This document shows positions 1-9,328 of a stretch of 64,000 nucleotides of DNA, one piece after another. The notes beneath the pieces were generated by a model. The model did no database searches, was not told the origin of the DNA, and worked only from the letters and a program-made list of their open reading frames with translations. Positions within the stretch are counted from its first letter, which is position 1, and every line of letters begins with the position of its first letter. The translations under genes and the position numbers were made by a program. This DNA comes from Bartonella sp. M0177 (lineage in GTDB: Bacteria > Pseudomonadota > Alphaproteobacteria > Rhizobiales > Rhizobiaceae): the NCBI RefSeq assembly GCF_016102285.1, contig NZ_JACFOY010000001.1:124001-188000 (forward strand). Direction: 5' to 3'.

Positions 1-1
1 A

Positions 2-2476
2 AAAATAAATCCGGCAGAATGGCGCAATCAGGCTATTCGGGCGGAAACTGAAAGGCTTTTGCGCAACAAGCCGCGTGATCCCGTTATTGTGGCGGGTTCC
101 AATGGCTCGATTCCTGCCATTGCCGATTTGCTGAAAGTGGTAAGCGGATTGGAAAATGGTGCGGTTGTTTTGCCAGGCCTCGACCTTGCCATGGATGATG
201 CCCAGTGGGCGGCGCTTGGTGAAACCCATGATGACCCCTCCATTTTCGGTCATCCGCAATATAGTTTCAAAAAATTGTTCGATCGTATGAAATTGGCAAG
301 AACTGTCGTTGACGAGATCGGCGAGCCTTCGGAAAACAAGAAAAAACGCGCGGCAATTTTATCCGAAGCATTGCGACCGGCGGTGACCACCGACACATGG
401 TCACAATTGAAACGCGATGGTTTTGATGAAATTTTCGCCGATGTCTCTTTGATTGAGGCTGCCAATGAACGTGAAGAGGCTTTGGCGATTGCAGTTGCCC
501 TAAGGCAAGCAATTGAAGACAAAAAGAAAACGGCCGCGCTTGTGACGGGGGACAGAAATCTTGCCCGCCGTGTTGTTGCCGAACTCAAACGTTTCGGCAT
601 TGAAGCCAATGATTCCGGCGGTGTTCCTTTAAGTGAAGTTTTACCGGCAACTTTGTTGCGGCTCATTTTACAAAGCCTGTTTCAACCTGGCGATCCGGTG
701 GCTTTTCTGTCGCTCTTGAAACACCCTTTGACATCGCTCGGATATGAACGCGGAGCTTTACGAAAAATTGCCGAACGTTTCGAGCTATTTGCGTTAAGGG
801 GCGGAACCGGAAGAATCAATATTGCAACGTGTGAGCAGTTTGTTGAAGAACGTCTTCTTGCTCTCACAACAGATGAAAACGGGACGAGCGATATTGATAC
901 CGATATGATCGAGGAAGCAAGAAATCTTGCGTCTGCACTGGTGAAAGCTGTTCAGCCATTGGTAGCATTGATGGCAAAAAGCGAGCCGCTGTCGGTGAAC
1001 GAAGTTTCCCGTGCCACGACTGAAGTTTTGGAAAATTTTGGCGCAAACGAACAGGGTTCGTTTCACGCGCTTTATGCAGGAGAAGCCGGAAAAGCCATTA
1101 TATCTTTGCTGCGTGATCTTGTTGCCGACCAATCCGGCCTCACATTCGATATTTCCGAATGGCCGGCCATTCTTGAAGCTTTGATGGCTGCACGCTCGGT
1201 GAGCCCCTCTGCCGGTGGTCATCCCCGTCTTTTTATCTGGGGTGCTCTGGAATCACGTTTGCAAACGGTTGATACAATGGTCATCGGAGGCTTGAATGAA
1301 GGGTCGTGGCCGGCGACAGCTCGCAATGACCCGTTCATGTCGCGGCCAATGAAAATGACATTGACACTTGACCCTCCGGAACGACGGATCGGTTTGGCTG
1401 CCCATGATTTCCAGATGGCTATGGGCATGGATAAGGTAATCATGAGCAGGGCATTGAGGGTTGATAATGCCCCTTCTGTGCCGTCGCGCTGGTTACAAAG
1501 GCTGGAAACAGTTGTGGGCGCCAAAGCGAGTGCTGACATGCGCACTCATGGCGGAGTTTTTGTCCACTGGGCACGTGAACTTGATCGTCGCGAAAATGTC
1601 GATTTTATTGCGCGCCCTTGTCCTACCCCGCCATTGAAACAACGTCCGAAACATTTTTCTGTTACAGAAATCGAAACATTACGCCGCGACCCTTATGCAA
1701 TTTATGCCAAAAAGGTTTTGCGCCTGAAGCCGCTTGATGACCTTATCCACGATCCGTCGGTTGCCGAGCGTGGTACACTTTATCATGCAATTGTTGCGGG
1801 CTTTTCATTGCTGAAAATTGATCCGGAAAAGCCGGATGCACTGCAAAAATTTCTTGAAATTGCCCGTGCCGAATTTGACCGGATGCAGCTTCCACTTGAT
1901 GTTGAAGCTATCTGGTGGCCGCGTTTTGAAATTCTTGCGCCGTCAATTATCGCTTGGGAAAAAGGACTTTCGCCACGTGAGAGATATGTCGAAATTTCGG
2001 CCCGTCCGGTTCATATTGTGCCGGAAGGAGCAACCCTTTCAGGACGTGCCGACCGCGTTGATGTGATGGAGGGTCATTTTGCCGAAATTCTTGATTTCAA
2101 AACCGGCTCGACCCCTTCGGTGAAGCAGGCTGCGACACTCATGGCACCGCAATTGGCGTTGGAAGCAGCTCTTTTGTCGCGCAATGCTTTTGTTCCGCTT
2201 AAAAATATCAAACCGACAGAACTTGCCTATATCCGTTTGAATGCCCACGGCGAAGTAAAAGAAGAACGCATTTCTCTTACTGCCAAAAAAACCGCAACCG
2301 AACTTTCCGAAGAAGCATGGGCAAGATTGGGCGAGCTTGTGGAATATTATCAAAATCCCGCCCATGGCTATTTGTCGCGAGCAATGCCACCTTTGACCAC
2401 TTATGAAGGCGATTATGACCATTTGGCGCGGGTTCTTGAATGGTCGGCCGGTTCTGACACGGCAGGTGACGAATGA
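2..2476 (+). CDS. addB: AddB, helicase-nuclease subunit (5' end cut off by the window)
   Basis: This is the AddB subunit of the AddAB helicase-nuclease, which processes double-strand DNA ends for RecA-dependent repair. The reading frame is open to the left edge, so the true start lies outside; about 824 C-terminal residues are present, whereas alphaproteobacterial AddB is usually about 1,000. The TTG at 59 is internal. Visible marks are a GSNGSIPA stretch near the left edge and a C-terminal RecB-family nuclease core near nt 2040-2150: GRADRVDV, then ILDFKTG, then APQLALEAAL, which supplies the Asp, Asp-x-Lys and Gln residues of the PD-(D/E)xK fold. The stop overlaps the addA start by four bases (ATGA), so the two subunits are probably translationally coupled. 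Confidence 0.96.
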   Translation, partial: KINPAEWRNQAIRAETERLLRNKPRDPVIVAGSNGSIPAIADLLKVVSGLENGAVVLPGLDLAMDDAQWAALGETHDDPSIFGHPQYSFKKLFDRMKLARTVVDEIGEPSENKKKRAAILSEALRPAVTTDTWSQLKRDGFDEIFADVSLIEAANEREEALAIAVALRQAIEDKKKTAALVTGDRNLARRVVAELKRFGIEANDSGGVPLSEVLPATLLRLILQSLFQPGDPVAFLSLLKHPLTSLGYERGALRKIAERFELFALRGGTGRINIATCEQFVEERLLALTTDENGTSDIDTDMIEEARNLASALVKAVQPLVALMAKSEPLSVNEVSRATTEVLENFGANEQGSFHALYAGEAGKAIISLLRDLVADQSGLTFDISEWPAILEALMAARSVSPSAGGHPRLFIWGALESRLQTVDTMVIGGLNEGSWPATARNDPFMSRPMKMTLTLDPPERRIGLAAHDFQMAMGMDKVIMSRALRVDNAPSVPSRWLQRLETVVGAKASADMRTHGGVFVHWARELDRRENVDFIARPCPTPPLKQRPKHFSVTEIETLRRDPYAIYAKKVLRLKPLDDLIHDPSVAERGTLYHAIVAGFSLLKIDPEKPDALQKFLEIARAEFDRMQLPLDVEAIWWPRFEILAPSIIAWEKGLSPRERYVEISARPVHIVPEGATLSGRADRVDVMEGHFAEILDFKTGSTPSVKQAATLMAPQLALEAALLSRNAFVPLKNIKPTELAYIRLNAHGEVKEERISLTAKKTATELSEEAWARLGELVEYYQNPAHGYLSRAMPPLTTYEGDYDHLARVLEWSAGSDTAGDE

Positions 2477-5400
2477 CCAAACGCGAAATTCCTGAAGATG
2501 CCATTAAAAATCAGACGGCCGCTTCAAATCCGCAAAGCAGTGCGTGGGTGTCTGCCAATGCGGGCTCCGGCAAAACCCATGTTTTGACGTTTCGGGTTAT
2601 CAGACTTTTATTGAATGGCACCGAACCGGCGCGGATTTTATGCCTCACTTATACAAAAGCAGCCGCTGCTGTCATGCAAACGCGCATTTTCCAGACTCTT
2701 TCCGGCTGGACAGAGCTTGATGATGACAAATTGACAGAAGTGTTGATCGCGCTTGAGGGCAAAAAACCCGATACAAAAAGGCTTGACGAAGCGCGCAGAC
2801 TTTTTGCCCGTGCTCTTGAAACACCGGGCGGGTTAAAAATCCAGACGATCCACGCTTTTTGTGAAGGCCTGCTTCATCAATTTCCTTTGGAAGCCAATAT
2901 TGCCGGCCATTTCGAGATGATGGACGATCTCAAGCGTGACGAGTTTTTAAAAAATGCGCGCCGTGACCTGATTGAAAAAGCTTATTTGCAAAAAAATAGT
3001 TCCCTTCATGACGCTTTGATGCTGGTTTTAAAAACAGTAGGAGAAAATGGACTTTTTACGCTGTTAGACGAAGCAATTGAAAAACGGCAGGCTTTAACTC
3101 CGTTTCTCACGCGTGTGAGTGGACCGGACGGCAAGCATATTCTGGAAAAAGCATTACAGATATCTCCGGATGATACTGAAGAAAATCTCACTAATGAAAT
3201 CCGTAAAACGGCGCTTCATTCGGAGGAGACTATTAAAGCATTCAAAAGCCTCGGCCACTCTTACAGCCAAAATTTCGTTGAAAAATTGAAGCTTGTAGAA
3301 AAGGCGGATCATAGCGAGAGCATAAAATTCATCGAACTTGCCTATTTTACCCGTGGAAATCCGCGCAAAATAAGCAATCTGGCATCAAAAAAACTTCTTG
3401 CAACTTTGCCATGGCTTGCAGACGATTTGTTAAAGCGTCAGGAAAAGCTCGTTCTCTATCTCGACAAGTTGCGCCGTGTACGACTGGTACCGCTCAATTT
3501 GGCTGCCTTTCAGCTTTGTTACCGGCTTTTGGCTCGTTATGAAAGTTTGAAGAAAGCAGAAGGTTTGCTTGATTTTGATGATTTGATCGAGCGGGCGCTT
3601 AATCTGTTAAAACGTGATGGTGCGGGCCAATGGGTACAATATAAACTGGATAGGGGCATTGACCATATTCTGGTTGACGAAGCACAGGATACAAGCCCTG
3701 CCCAGTGGCAGATAATCCAGCTTCTTGCACAGGAGTTTTTTGTCGGGGAAGGACAAAGAGAGGTCAACCGCACTGTTTTTGCCGTTGGTGATGAAAAACA
3801 GTCGATTTATTCCTTCCAAGGGGCAGTACCGGAAGATTTTGCAACGAATGGTCGCATTATCGAAAGAAAAGCCGAAGCCGTTGGCAAATCTTTCGGCCAC
3901 ATACGTTTGAATTATTCCTTCCGTTCGACTGCCGATGTTTTAAAAAGTGTTGATCGGGTATTTGAAAAGCCTGAAAATTATAAAGGTCTTTCAGCCGAAA
4001 ATATTAAAACCGTGCATGAGCCGGTTCGCCGCAATGACCCCGGTGAAGTGGTGATCTGGGACAATATCGCGCCAACAGATGTGGAAGAGCCGGAAGACTG
4101 GCGCAAACCTGTCGACCAGCTTCATGCACCGGCTGTTCGCCTTGCCGAAGAGATAGCAACGACAATCAGCCATTGGCTTCATCATCACGAAATGCTTTCT
4201 GGTCAGGGAAGAGAAGTCAAAGCCAGTGATATTATGGTGCTGGTGAGAAAACGTGACCAGTTTGTTCCGGCTTTGGCGCGCGCATTGAAAAACCGCAATG
4301 TTCCGGTTGCTGGTGCCGACCGCTTGCGTCTGGCAAGCCATATTGCCGTGCGTGATTTAATGGCACTTGCGCGATTTGTCCTGCAACCGCAGGACGACCT
4401 TTCTCTTGCATCTGTTTTGAAAAGTCCGCTCTTTGGACTTGATGAAGATGATCTTTATCATATTGCTGTAAACCGTGAAGGAAGCCTGTTTAATAGTCTT
4501 GAAGCCCATAGTGAAGAGAAGCCGGAATTTGCAACTGTTCTCGCTTTACTCAAAAAATATCGAAACCTTGCTGACAAGACTCCGGTCTATGAATTTTATA
4601 GTCATATATTGAGCGAGGATCAGGGGCGGGCAAAAATTCTCGCCCGATTGGGTTCGGAAGCAAGTGATGTCCTTGATGCGTTCATGGATTATACCTTATC
4701 TATCCAGAAAACCGGTTTGCCGGGGTTGCAGGCTTTTCTGGAAACAATCAAGCTTTCCGATCCGGAAATCAAACGCGAACTCGACCAGAACCGTGAAGAA
4801 GTCCGTATTATGACTGTTCATGCGGCAAAAGGGCTTGAAAGCGCCATTGTCTTTCTGGTCGATTCCGGTTCGCGTATCTGGAATGCGCAGCATGAACCGA
4901 AATTCATCGAAATTGATGATCATGGCAAGAAGAGCTTTTTGTGGCAGCCCGCAAAAGAGTTCAAAACATCATTCGGTGACAATTATATCAATACGTTAAA
5001 GTTGAAAGCCGAGGAAGAATATAGGCGCCTTCTTTATGTTGGCATGACACGGGCAGAAGACCGCCTCATTGTTTGTGGCTATCGGGGAAAGAATGCTGTT
5101 GACGGGACGTGGAGTGAACTTGTTGGTGAAGCATTGAAGCCGGTTTCTGAAGAAATTACCGGCCCTTCGCCAGACATCAAGGCATGGCGTTATTGCGTGG
5201 ATGACAGCCGCGAAAGTGTCGAAACAAAAAACGCTGAAGAAGAAAGAGCCGTTCCGGCTTTTCCGCTTCCTTCCTATTTCCATAGCCGTATGGAGCCGGA
5301 AACCGATTTACCTAAACCCCTCACCCCTTCAGGTGCTTCACTTGATATTGACGAGAATGCACCGGCGGCAAAAAACAATGTTACGATTTCACCGGTTCTG

Positions 5401-5955
5401 GGAGAAAAACCGGCAAATTCTTCATTTGCTATCGAACGGGGGACGATCATTCACCGGCTTTTGCAATATTTGCCGCAAATAAAGGAGGAAGACAGGCAAA
5501 AACTTGCCCGTGCCTATCTTGAAAAAGCCGCACCGGAATGGAGCGAGGAACAAAGAGAGGATGCTTTTGAACAGACCTTCAAGGTTATGGATGATGAAGC
5601 ACTGCGCCCTTTGTTTACCAAAGAAGCGCGTGCCGAAGTGACATTGATGGGAACCGTCACAATAAGGGGTAAAAAATACGTTGTTTCCGGACAAATAGAC
5701 CGCCTCAATGATGGCGATGACACGATTGTTCTGGGAGATTTCAAAACCGGCCGTGCGCCCAAACGTGAACAACAAATTCCTGACAGCTACATGTTGCAAA
5801 TGGCACTTTACCGGACGCTGTTGATGAACATTCACCCGAATAAGACCGTCAGGGCATTGCTGATCTATAGTGATGGACCGAAAGTTTTTGAACTCGACGG
5901 CAAAAAACTTGATTTTATACTCAATAAAGAAAAAAGTAATTTATCGGCAGGATAA
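2473..5955 (+). CDS. addA: AddA, UvrD-type helicase/nuclease subunit
   Basis: This is the ATP-dependent 3'-5' helicase and nuclease subunit that pairs with AddB at double-strand breaks. The 1,160 residues are normal for alphaproteobacterial AddA. The Walker A motif ANAGSGKT is at residues 28-35 (Lys34), followed by motif Ia LTYTKAAA. Walker B is VDEAQDTSPAQW near residue 400 and motif III is VGDEKQSIYSFQGA. The motif V-VI region contains TVHAAKGLE and RLLYVGMTRAEDRL. The C-terminal nuclease shows SGQIDRL, then LGDFKTGR and QMALYR. The start ATG overlaps the addB stop. trxA follows after about 80 bases in the same direction. Confidence 0.97.
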   Translation: MTKREIPEDAIKNQTAASNPQSSAWVSANAGSGKTHVLTFRVIRLLLNGTEPARILCLTYTKAAAAVMQTRIFQTLSGWTELDDDKLTEVLIALEGKKPDTKRLDEARRLFARALETPGGLKIQTIHAFCEGLLHQFPLEANIAGHFEMMDDLKRDEFLKNARRDLIEKAYLQKNSSLHDALMLVLKTVGENGLFTLLDEAIEKRQALTPFLTRVSGPDGKHILEKALQISPDDTEENLTNEIRKTALHSEETIKAFKSLGHSYSQNFVEKLKLVEKADHSESIKFIELAYFTRGNPRKISNLASKKLLATLPWLADDLLKRQEKLVLYLDKLRRVRLVPLNLAAFQLCYRLLARYESLKKAEGLLDFDDLIERALNLLKRDGAGQWVQYKLDRGIDHILVDEAQDTSPAQWQIIQLLAQEFFVGEGQREVNRTVFAVGDEKQSIYSFQGAVPEDFATNGRIIERKAEAVGKSFGHIRLNYSFRSTADVLKSVDRVFEKPENYKGLSAENIKTVHEPVRRNDPGEVVIWDNIAPTDVEEPEDWRKPVDQLHAPAVRLAEEIATTISHWLHHHEMLSGQGREVKASDIMVLVRKRDQFVPALARALKNRNVPVAGADRLRLASHIAVRDLMALARFVLQPQDDLSLASVLKSPLFGLDEDDLYHIAVNREGSLFNSLEAHSEEKPEFATVLALLKKYRNLADKTPVYEFYSHILSEDQGRAKILARLGSEASDVLDAFMDYTLSIQKTGLPGLQAFLETIKLSDPEIKRELDQNREEVRIMTVHAAKGLESAIVFLVDSGSRIWNAQHEPKFIEIDDHGKKSFLWQPAKEFKTSFGDNYINTLKLKAEEEYRRLLYVGMTRAEDRLIVCGYRGKNAVDGTWSELVGEALKPVSEEITGPSPDIKAWRYCVDDSRESVETKNAEEERAVPAFPLPSYFHSRMEPETDLPKPLTPSGASLDIDENAPAAKNNVTISPVLGEKPANSSFAIERGTIIHRLLQYLPQIKEEDRQKLARAYLEKAAPEWSEEQREDAFEQTFKVMDDEALRPLFTKEARAEVTLMGTVTIRGKKYVVSGQIDRLNDGDDTIVLGDFKTGRAPKREQQIPDSYMLQMALYRTLLMNIHPNKTVRALLIYSDGPKVFELDGKKLDFILNKEKSNLSAG

Positions 5956-6034
5956 TGGTTGAAAAAGCTTGCTCTTGACGGAATCGGTCTGGCACGCCAA
6001 ATTTAGGCAAATTGGAATCACAAAGGAAAGATCA

Positions 6035-6358
6035 ATGAGCACTGTAAAAGTCGATACAAGCAATTTTGAAAATGACGTGCTAAAGTCGGCAGAACCTGTT
6101 GTTGTAGACTTCTGGGCAGAATGGTGCGGTCCATGTAAAATGATAGCGCCCTCGCTTGAAGAAATTGCTACCGAGTTACAGGGTAAGGTCAAAGTTGCAA
6201 AAATCAATATTGATGAAAATCCCGAACTTGCAACGCAGTTCGGTGTCCGTTCAATCCCCACATTATTGTTGTTCAATAATGGAGAAATCGTCTCCAATAT
6301 GGTGGGGGCTGCTCCCAAAAGCCGTTTGGCAGATTGGATTAAAGACGGCGTAAAATAA
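6035..6358 (+). CDS. trxA: Thioredoxin 1
   Basis: This is a cytoplasmic thiol-disulfide reductant of 107 residues, the standard thioredoxin length. The active site WCGPCK has its cysteines at 31 and 34 in the classic [11 protein letters not shown] context, and the cis-proline loop is SIPTLLLF. An in-frame TTG lies further upstream, but the ATG at 6035 sits about 4-5 bases after the Shine-Dalgarno-like AAGGAAAG and gives the expected N-terminus ([11 protein letters not shown]). It follows addA in the same orientation, a common arrangement in Hyphomicrobiales, and ends in a hairpin terminator. Confidence 0.97.
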   Translation: MSTVKVDTSNFENDVLKSAEPVVVDFWAEWCGPCKMIAPSLEEIATELQGKVKVAKINIDENPELATQFGVRSIPTLLLFNNGEIVSNMVGAAPKSRLADWIKDGVK

Positions 6359-6380
6359 TTCTGTAGAATTTATTTTAATA

Positions 6381-6415
6381 AAAACGGCATCCAATTCATT
6401 TGGTGCCGTTTTTGT
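6381..6415 (+). terminator. Rho-independent terminator after trxA
   Basis: An inverted repeat (AACGGCATCCA against TTGGTGCCGTT) with a short loop is followed by a run of five T. It lies 25 bases after the trxA stop. Confidence 0.75.
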
Positions 6416-7016
6416 ATTTGTGCTATCCGTTTCCCGTTTTTATATTTTTCTCGTCAATTTTCGTGTCGGCTTGTCAACAACAAACCGTTCCGATGCAATT
6501 GATTTGGGGTAAAAAATTGTGGCATTCCCGCTCCTAAAGCGGAGAGCGGAAAATAGGATTGACCATTATTCAATCCTGTTTTTTGAGAGAAATTTTATAA
6601 ACACCACCATATAAAACCATAATCTGGCTCACTTTTAACCGTTAAAACCCTCGCAATTTCAGAAAAAACAAGAAAGTGAACCAACTGGAGATAGAAAGGC
6701 GAGGGCAAAAAATCCGGATCGATAAGAAATTTTATGAATTATAGGTTTATTTTCTTTCATTATTGTATTATTTCTCGTTTTTAGTATATCTCTTACTTCT
6801 ATGGCTGGAGTTATTCTGCCATGAGGATAGAGACTTCAGGTGCATTATGAGCTTTGCCCGGTGAACCTGAATTATACCGAACGATCGAATTGGGGGGCGG
6901 TCGTGTAAATTCCTTTTAATAGAATTTCGAATTTAAACAAACTTGGGCACTTATGTATGTGATAATCCGGTGGACTTATCAAAATTACATAATCCCAATT
7001 TTTGCGGGATGAGTTA
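6416..7016. other. 600-base intergenic region with a second, orphan terminator
   Basis: No credible protein gene is visible. Between the trxA terminator and 6555 the DNA holds a small hairpin (CCGCT-CCTAA-AGCGG, about 6528-6542). A strong terminator-like hairpin follows at 6555-6584 with no gene in front of it, so this stretch may encode a small RNA. The rest, 6590-7000, is AT-rich. It contains a widely spaced 7-base inverted pair (CCCTCGC near 6648, GCGAGGG near 6698) and presumably the promoter of the HTH gene. Confidence 0.4.
6555..6584 (+). terminator. Orphan intrinsic terminator, possible 3' end of a small RNA
   Basis: A perfect 8-base stem (AGGATTGA / TCAATCCT) with a 7-base loop is followed by GTTTTTT. 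The nearest upstream gene, trxA, already has its own terminator 140 bases earlier. This hairpin therefore probably ends a separate short transcript. Confidence 0.6.
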
Positions 7017-7313
7017 ATGATGACTGATATGGAAATTGCCTTTAACGTTTCCTCAGATAACATTCAAACATTAAAGCAGAATGAAATACAAAGTGATCTG
7101 AAAATCGGAAGCTTGTTGCGTCATTTTCGTAAGAAAAATGGCATTACCCAAATGCAATTGGCATCAATTGCGGGTATTAGTCCCCAACAAATACAAAAAT
7201 ATGAAAAAGGGGCTGACAGGATTGCTGTGTCAAGATTGATAACGCTTCTCGATTTTCTGGATATCAATTTTGAAGAATTTTTCAAAGCGATGAAGAATCT
7301 TAAACAATCTTGA
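7017..7313 (+). CDS. XRE-family helix-turn-helix regulator
   Basis: This is a small DNA-binding protein of about 98 residues with a Cro/CI-type domain in its C-terminal two thirds: LRHFRKKNGITQMQLA, then ISPQQIQKYEKGA, then SRLITLLDFLDI. The KYEKG box after the recognition helix is typical of the SinR/XRE-like regulators common in Rhizobiales. There are three possible ATG starts (7017, 7020, 7029) and a TTG at 7002. I chose 7017 because a GGGATGAG stretch lies just ahead, but 7020 is equally plausible. It stands alone and its target is unknown. Confidence 0.85.
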   Translation: MMTDMEIAFNVSSDNIQTLKQNEIQSDLKIGSLLRHFRKKNGITQMQLASIAGISPQQIQKYEKGADRIAVSRLITLLDFLDINFEEFFKAMKNLKQS

Positions 7314-7506
7314 TCAAAATAATCAACGACGTCCGGTTGCTTTTCCCTTTTGTCGTTGATTTTCTTCGTTGACCATTATGAAGAAATAGAAATTTATTGA
7401 AATTATTATCGGGCAACTCGAAGCAAGCTTGCACATTCAGAAATGCGAGCCAAGCGAGCGCCCGAAAAATCGGAAGCGGCAGTTCTTTAAATTTTGACCA
7501 TTTAGA

Positions 7507-9081
7507 TCAGGCGTTGCGTATCTGATAATCTTTGATTGTTGCAAACTTGATTTTTGGTGATCGTTCCGCTTCATAATTGAGCGAAAAGTTGTTTTCTGCG
7601 AGAAATACCGGATCGCCGTCGAGATCGGATGCAATAGCATCACGGTGTGTCGCAATAAATTTCTCGAGATCCTCTTTGTTATCAGCCGAGATCCAGCGGC
7701 ATACAGTAAAACGTGCCGGTTCAAAACCGACAGGAAGAGAATATTCCACTTTGAGACGTTCGGTCAGCACGTCAATTTGCAAAGCACCGATCACACCGAC
7801 AATCGATGGCGAACCATCATCAGGCATAAAGAGCTGGACAACGCCTTCTTCGGCCATTTGCTGCAAAGCTTCTTTAAGTTTCTTTGCCTTCATCGGGTCA
7901 CCCAGACGAACACGGCGCAAAATTTCCGGAGCAAAATTCGGAACGCCTTTGAAAAGAATGTCTTCACCTTCTGTCAGCGTATCGCCGATGCGTAATGTTC
8001 CGTGGTTGGGAATTCCCACAACATCACCGGCATAGGCTTCATCGGCAATCTGGCGGGAGCGGGCAAAGAAAAATTGCGGCGTTGATAACGTCATCGGTTT
8101 GCCGGTGCGCACGAGTTTTGCTTTCATGCCGCGGGATAGAATTCCCGAACAAACACGCAAAAACGCGATGCGATCGCGGTGGTTGGGATCCATATTGGCT
8201 TGTATTTTGAAAACAAAACCGGTCATTTTCGGCTCTGTCGCCTCGACAATACGCGTATCTGCAACCTGCGCACGCGGACTTGGACCATAGGCAACAAGAG
8301 CGTCGATAAGATCGCGCACGCCATAGTTTTTCAATGCCGAACCGAAATAGACAGGGGTCATTTGGCCTTCACGGAACGATTTCAGGTCAAATTTTTTACA
8401 AGCATCACGCGCAAGAACAACGCCTTCGACAAAAGCGGCACGGTCATTTTCCGGCAGCAACAGGGCCGCTTCTTCAGGCCCGCTGACAGGGCGCGGGGTT
8501 TTTTCTTCGTCTTTCTGGCGAACAAGATTGTTATGAAGGTCAAAACTGCCGGCAAAATTTTTGCCCGAGCCGATTGGCCATGTAACAGGGGCAGTATCAA
8601 GCGCAAGCTTGTCTTCAATCTCGTCCAATATCTCCAATGGGTCGAGTGCTTCCCTATCCATTTTGTTGACGAATGTCACAATCGGAATGTCGCGCATGCG
8701 GCAGACTTCGAACAGTTTCAATGTTCTGGGCTCGATACCGCGCGCTCCATCAAGAACCATGACAGCGCTATCGACAGCCGTCAGTGTGCGGTAGGTATCA
8801 TCGGCAAAGTCTTCGTGTCCGGGTGTATCAAGCAGATTGAATATATGATCTTCGTATTCGAATGTCATAACCGAGGTGACAACCGAAATACCGCGCTCGC
8901 GTTCGATTTTCATCCAGTCGGAACGGGTCTGGATGCGGTCTTTCTTGGCCTTGACTTCACCTGCAAGCTGGATGGCACCGCCGAACAATAACAATTTCTC
9001 GGTCAAGGTCGTCTTACCGGCATCAGGGTGCGCGATAATAGCAAATGTGCGGCGCCGCGCGACCTCTTGTGCCTCGTTCAT
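7507..9081 (-). CDS. prfC: Peptide chain release factor 3 (RF-3)
   Basis: This translational GTPase recycles RF1/RF2 from the ribosome after termination. At 524 residues it is close to the 529 of E. coli. The G1 loop AHPDAGKTTL is at residues 17-26, the G3 motif is DTPGHEDF, and the G4 motif is NKMDRE. The GGAIQLAGEVKAKK stretch after G1 distinguishes RF-3 from EF-G. The start ATG is preceded by a clean AGGAGTGAG ribosome site. It is a single gene, with its promoter presumably in 9082-9280. Confidence 0.97.
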   Translation of the reverse strand: MNEAQEVARRRTFAIIAHPDAGKTTLTEKLLLFGGAIQLAGEVKAKKDRIQTRSDWMKIERERGISVVTSVMTFEYEDHIFNLLDTPGHEDFADDTYRTLTAVDSAVMVLDGARGIEPRTLKLFEVCRMRDIPIVTFVNKMDREALDPLEILDEIEDKLALDTAPVTWPIGSGKNFAGSFDLHNNLVRQKDEEKTPRPVSGPEEAALLLPENDRAAFVEGVVLARDACKKFDLKSFREGQMTPVYFGSALKNYGVRDLIDALVAYGPSPRAQVADTRIVEATEPKMTGFVFKIQANMDPNHRDRIAFLRVCSGILSRGMKAKLVRTGKPMTLSTPQFFFARSRQIADEAYAGDVVGIPNHGTLRIGDTLTEGEDILFKGVPNFAPEILRRVRLGDPMKAKKLKEALQQMAEEGVVQLFMPDDGSPSIVGVIGALQIDVLTERLKVEYSLPVGFEPARFTVCRWISADNKEDLEKFIATHRDAIASDLDGDPVFLAENNFSLNYEAERSPKIKFATIKDYQIRNA

Positions 9082-9284
9082 AACTCACTCCTGTTACTTC
9101 GTTATCCGCGCGACCTGTTTGTTTTGATAACCGGCCGGTCGATAATAAAATTCCGCTTCTTTTACCTCTTTTTTTAAAAAAGAGTGAGGAATTTGTGTCC
9201 TTTATCTAAAAATTTTCAATAAATTGGCGACAAGCTTGAAGTTTGTCTTCAAGAATTGTACCGGATTGTTTCAAAATCATCATG

Positions 9285-9310
9285 AAAGGGGCGAAAAGCC
9301 CCTTTTTTAA
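9285..9310. terminator. Hairpin terminator downstream of lysK
   Basis: A GGGGC / GCCCC hairpin with a four-base loop sits 19 bases beyond the lysK stop. The T-run is longer on the plus strand (six T) than in the direction of lysK (three T), so efficiency for lysK is uncertain. The 9082-9284 stretch also has a CTTGAAG / CTTCAAG stem at 9235-9253. Confidence 0.55.
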
Positions 9311-9328
9311 GATGAGTTTCGACCTCTT

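Noticed and set aside
8179..8991. 270-codon open frame antisense to prfC
   Set aside because: prfC is certain on the other strand; the frame has no recognisable domain.
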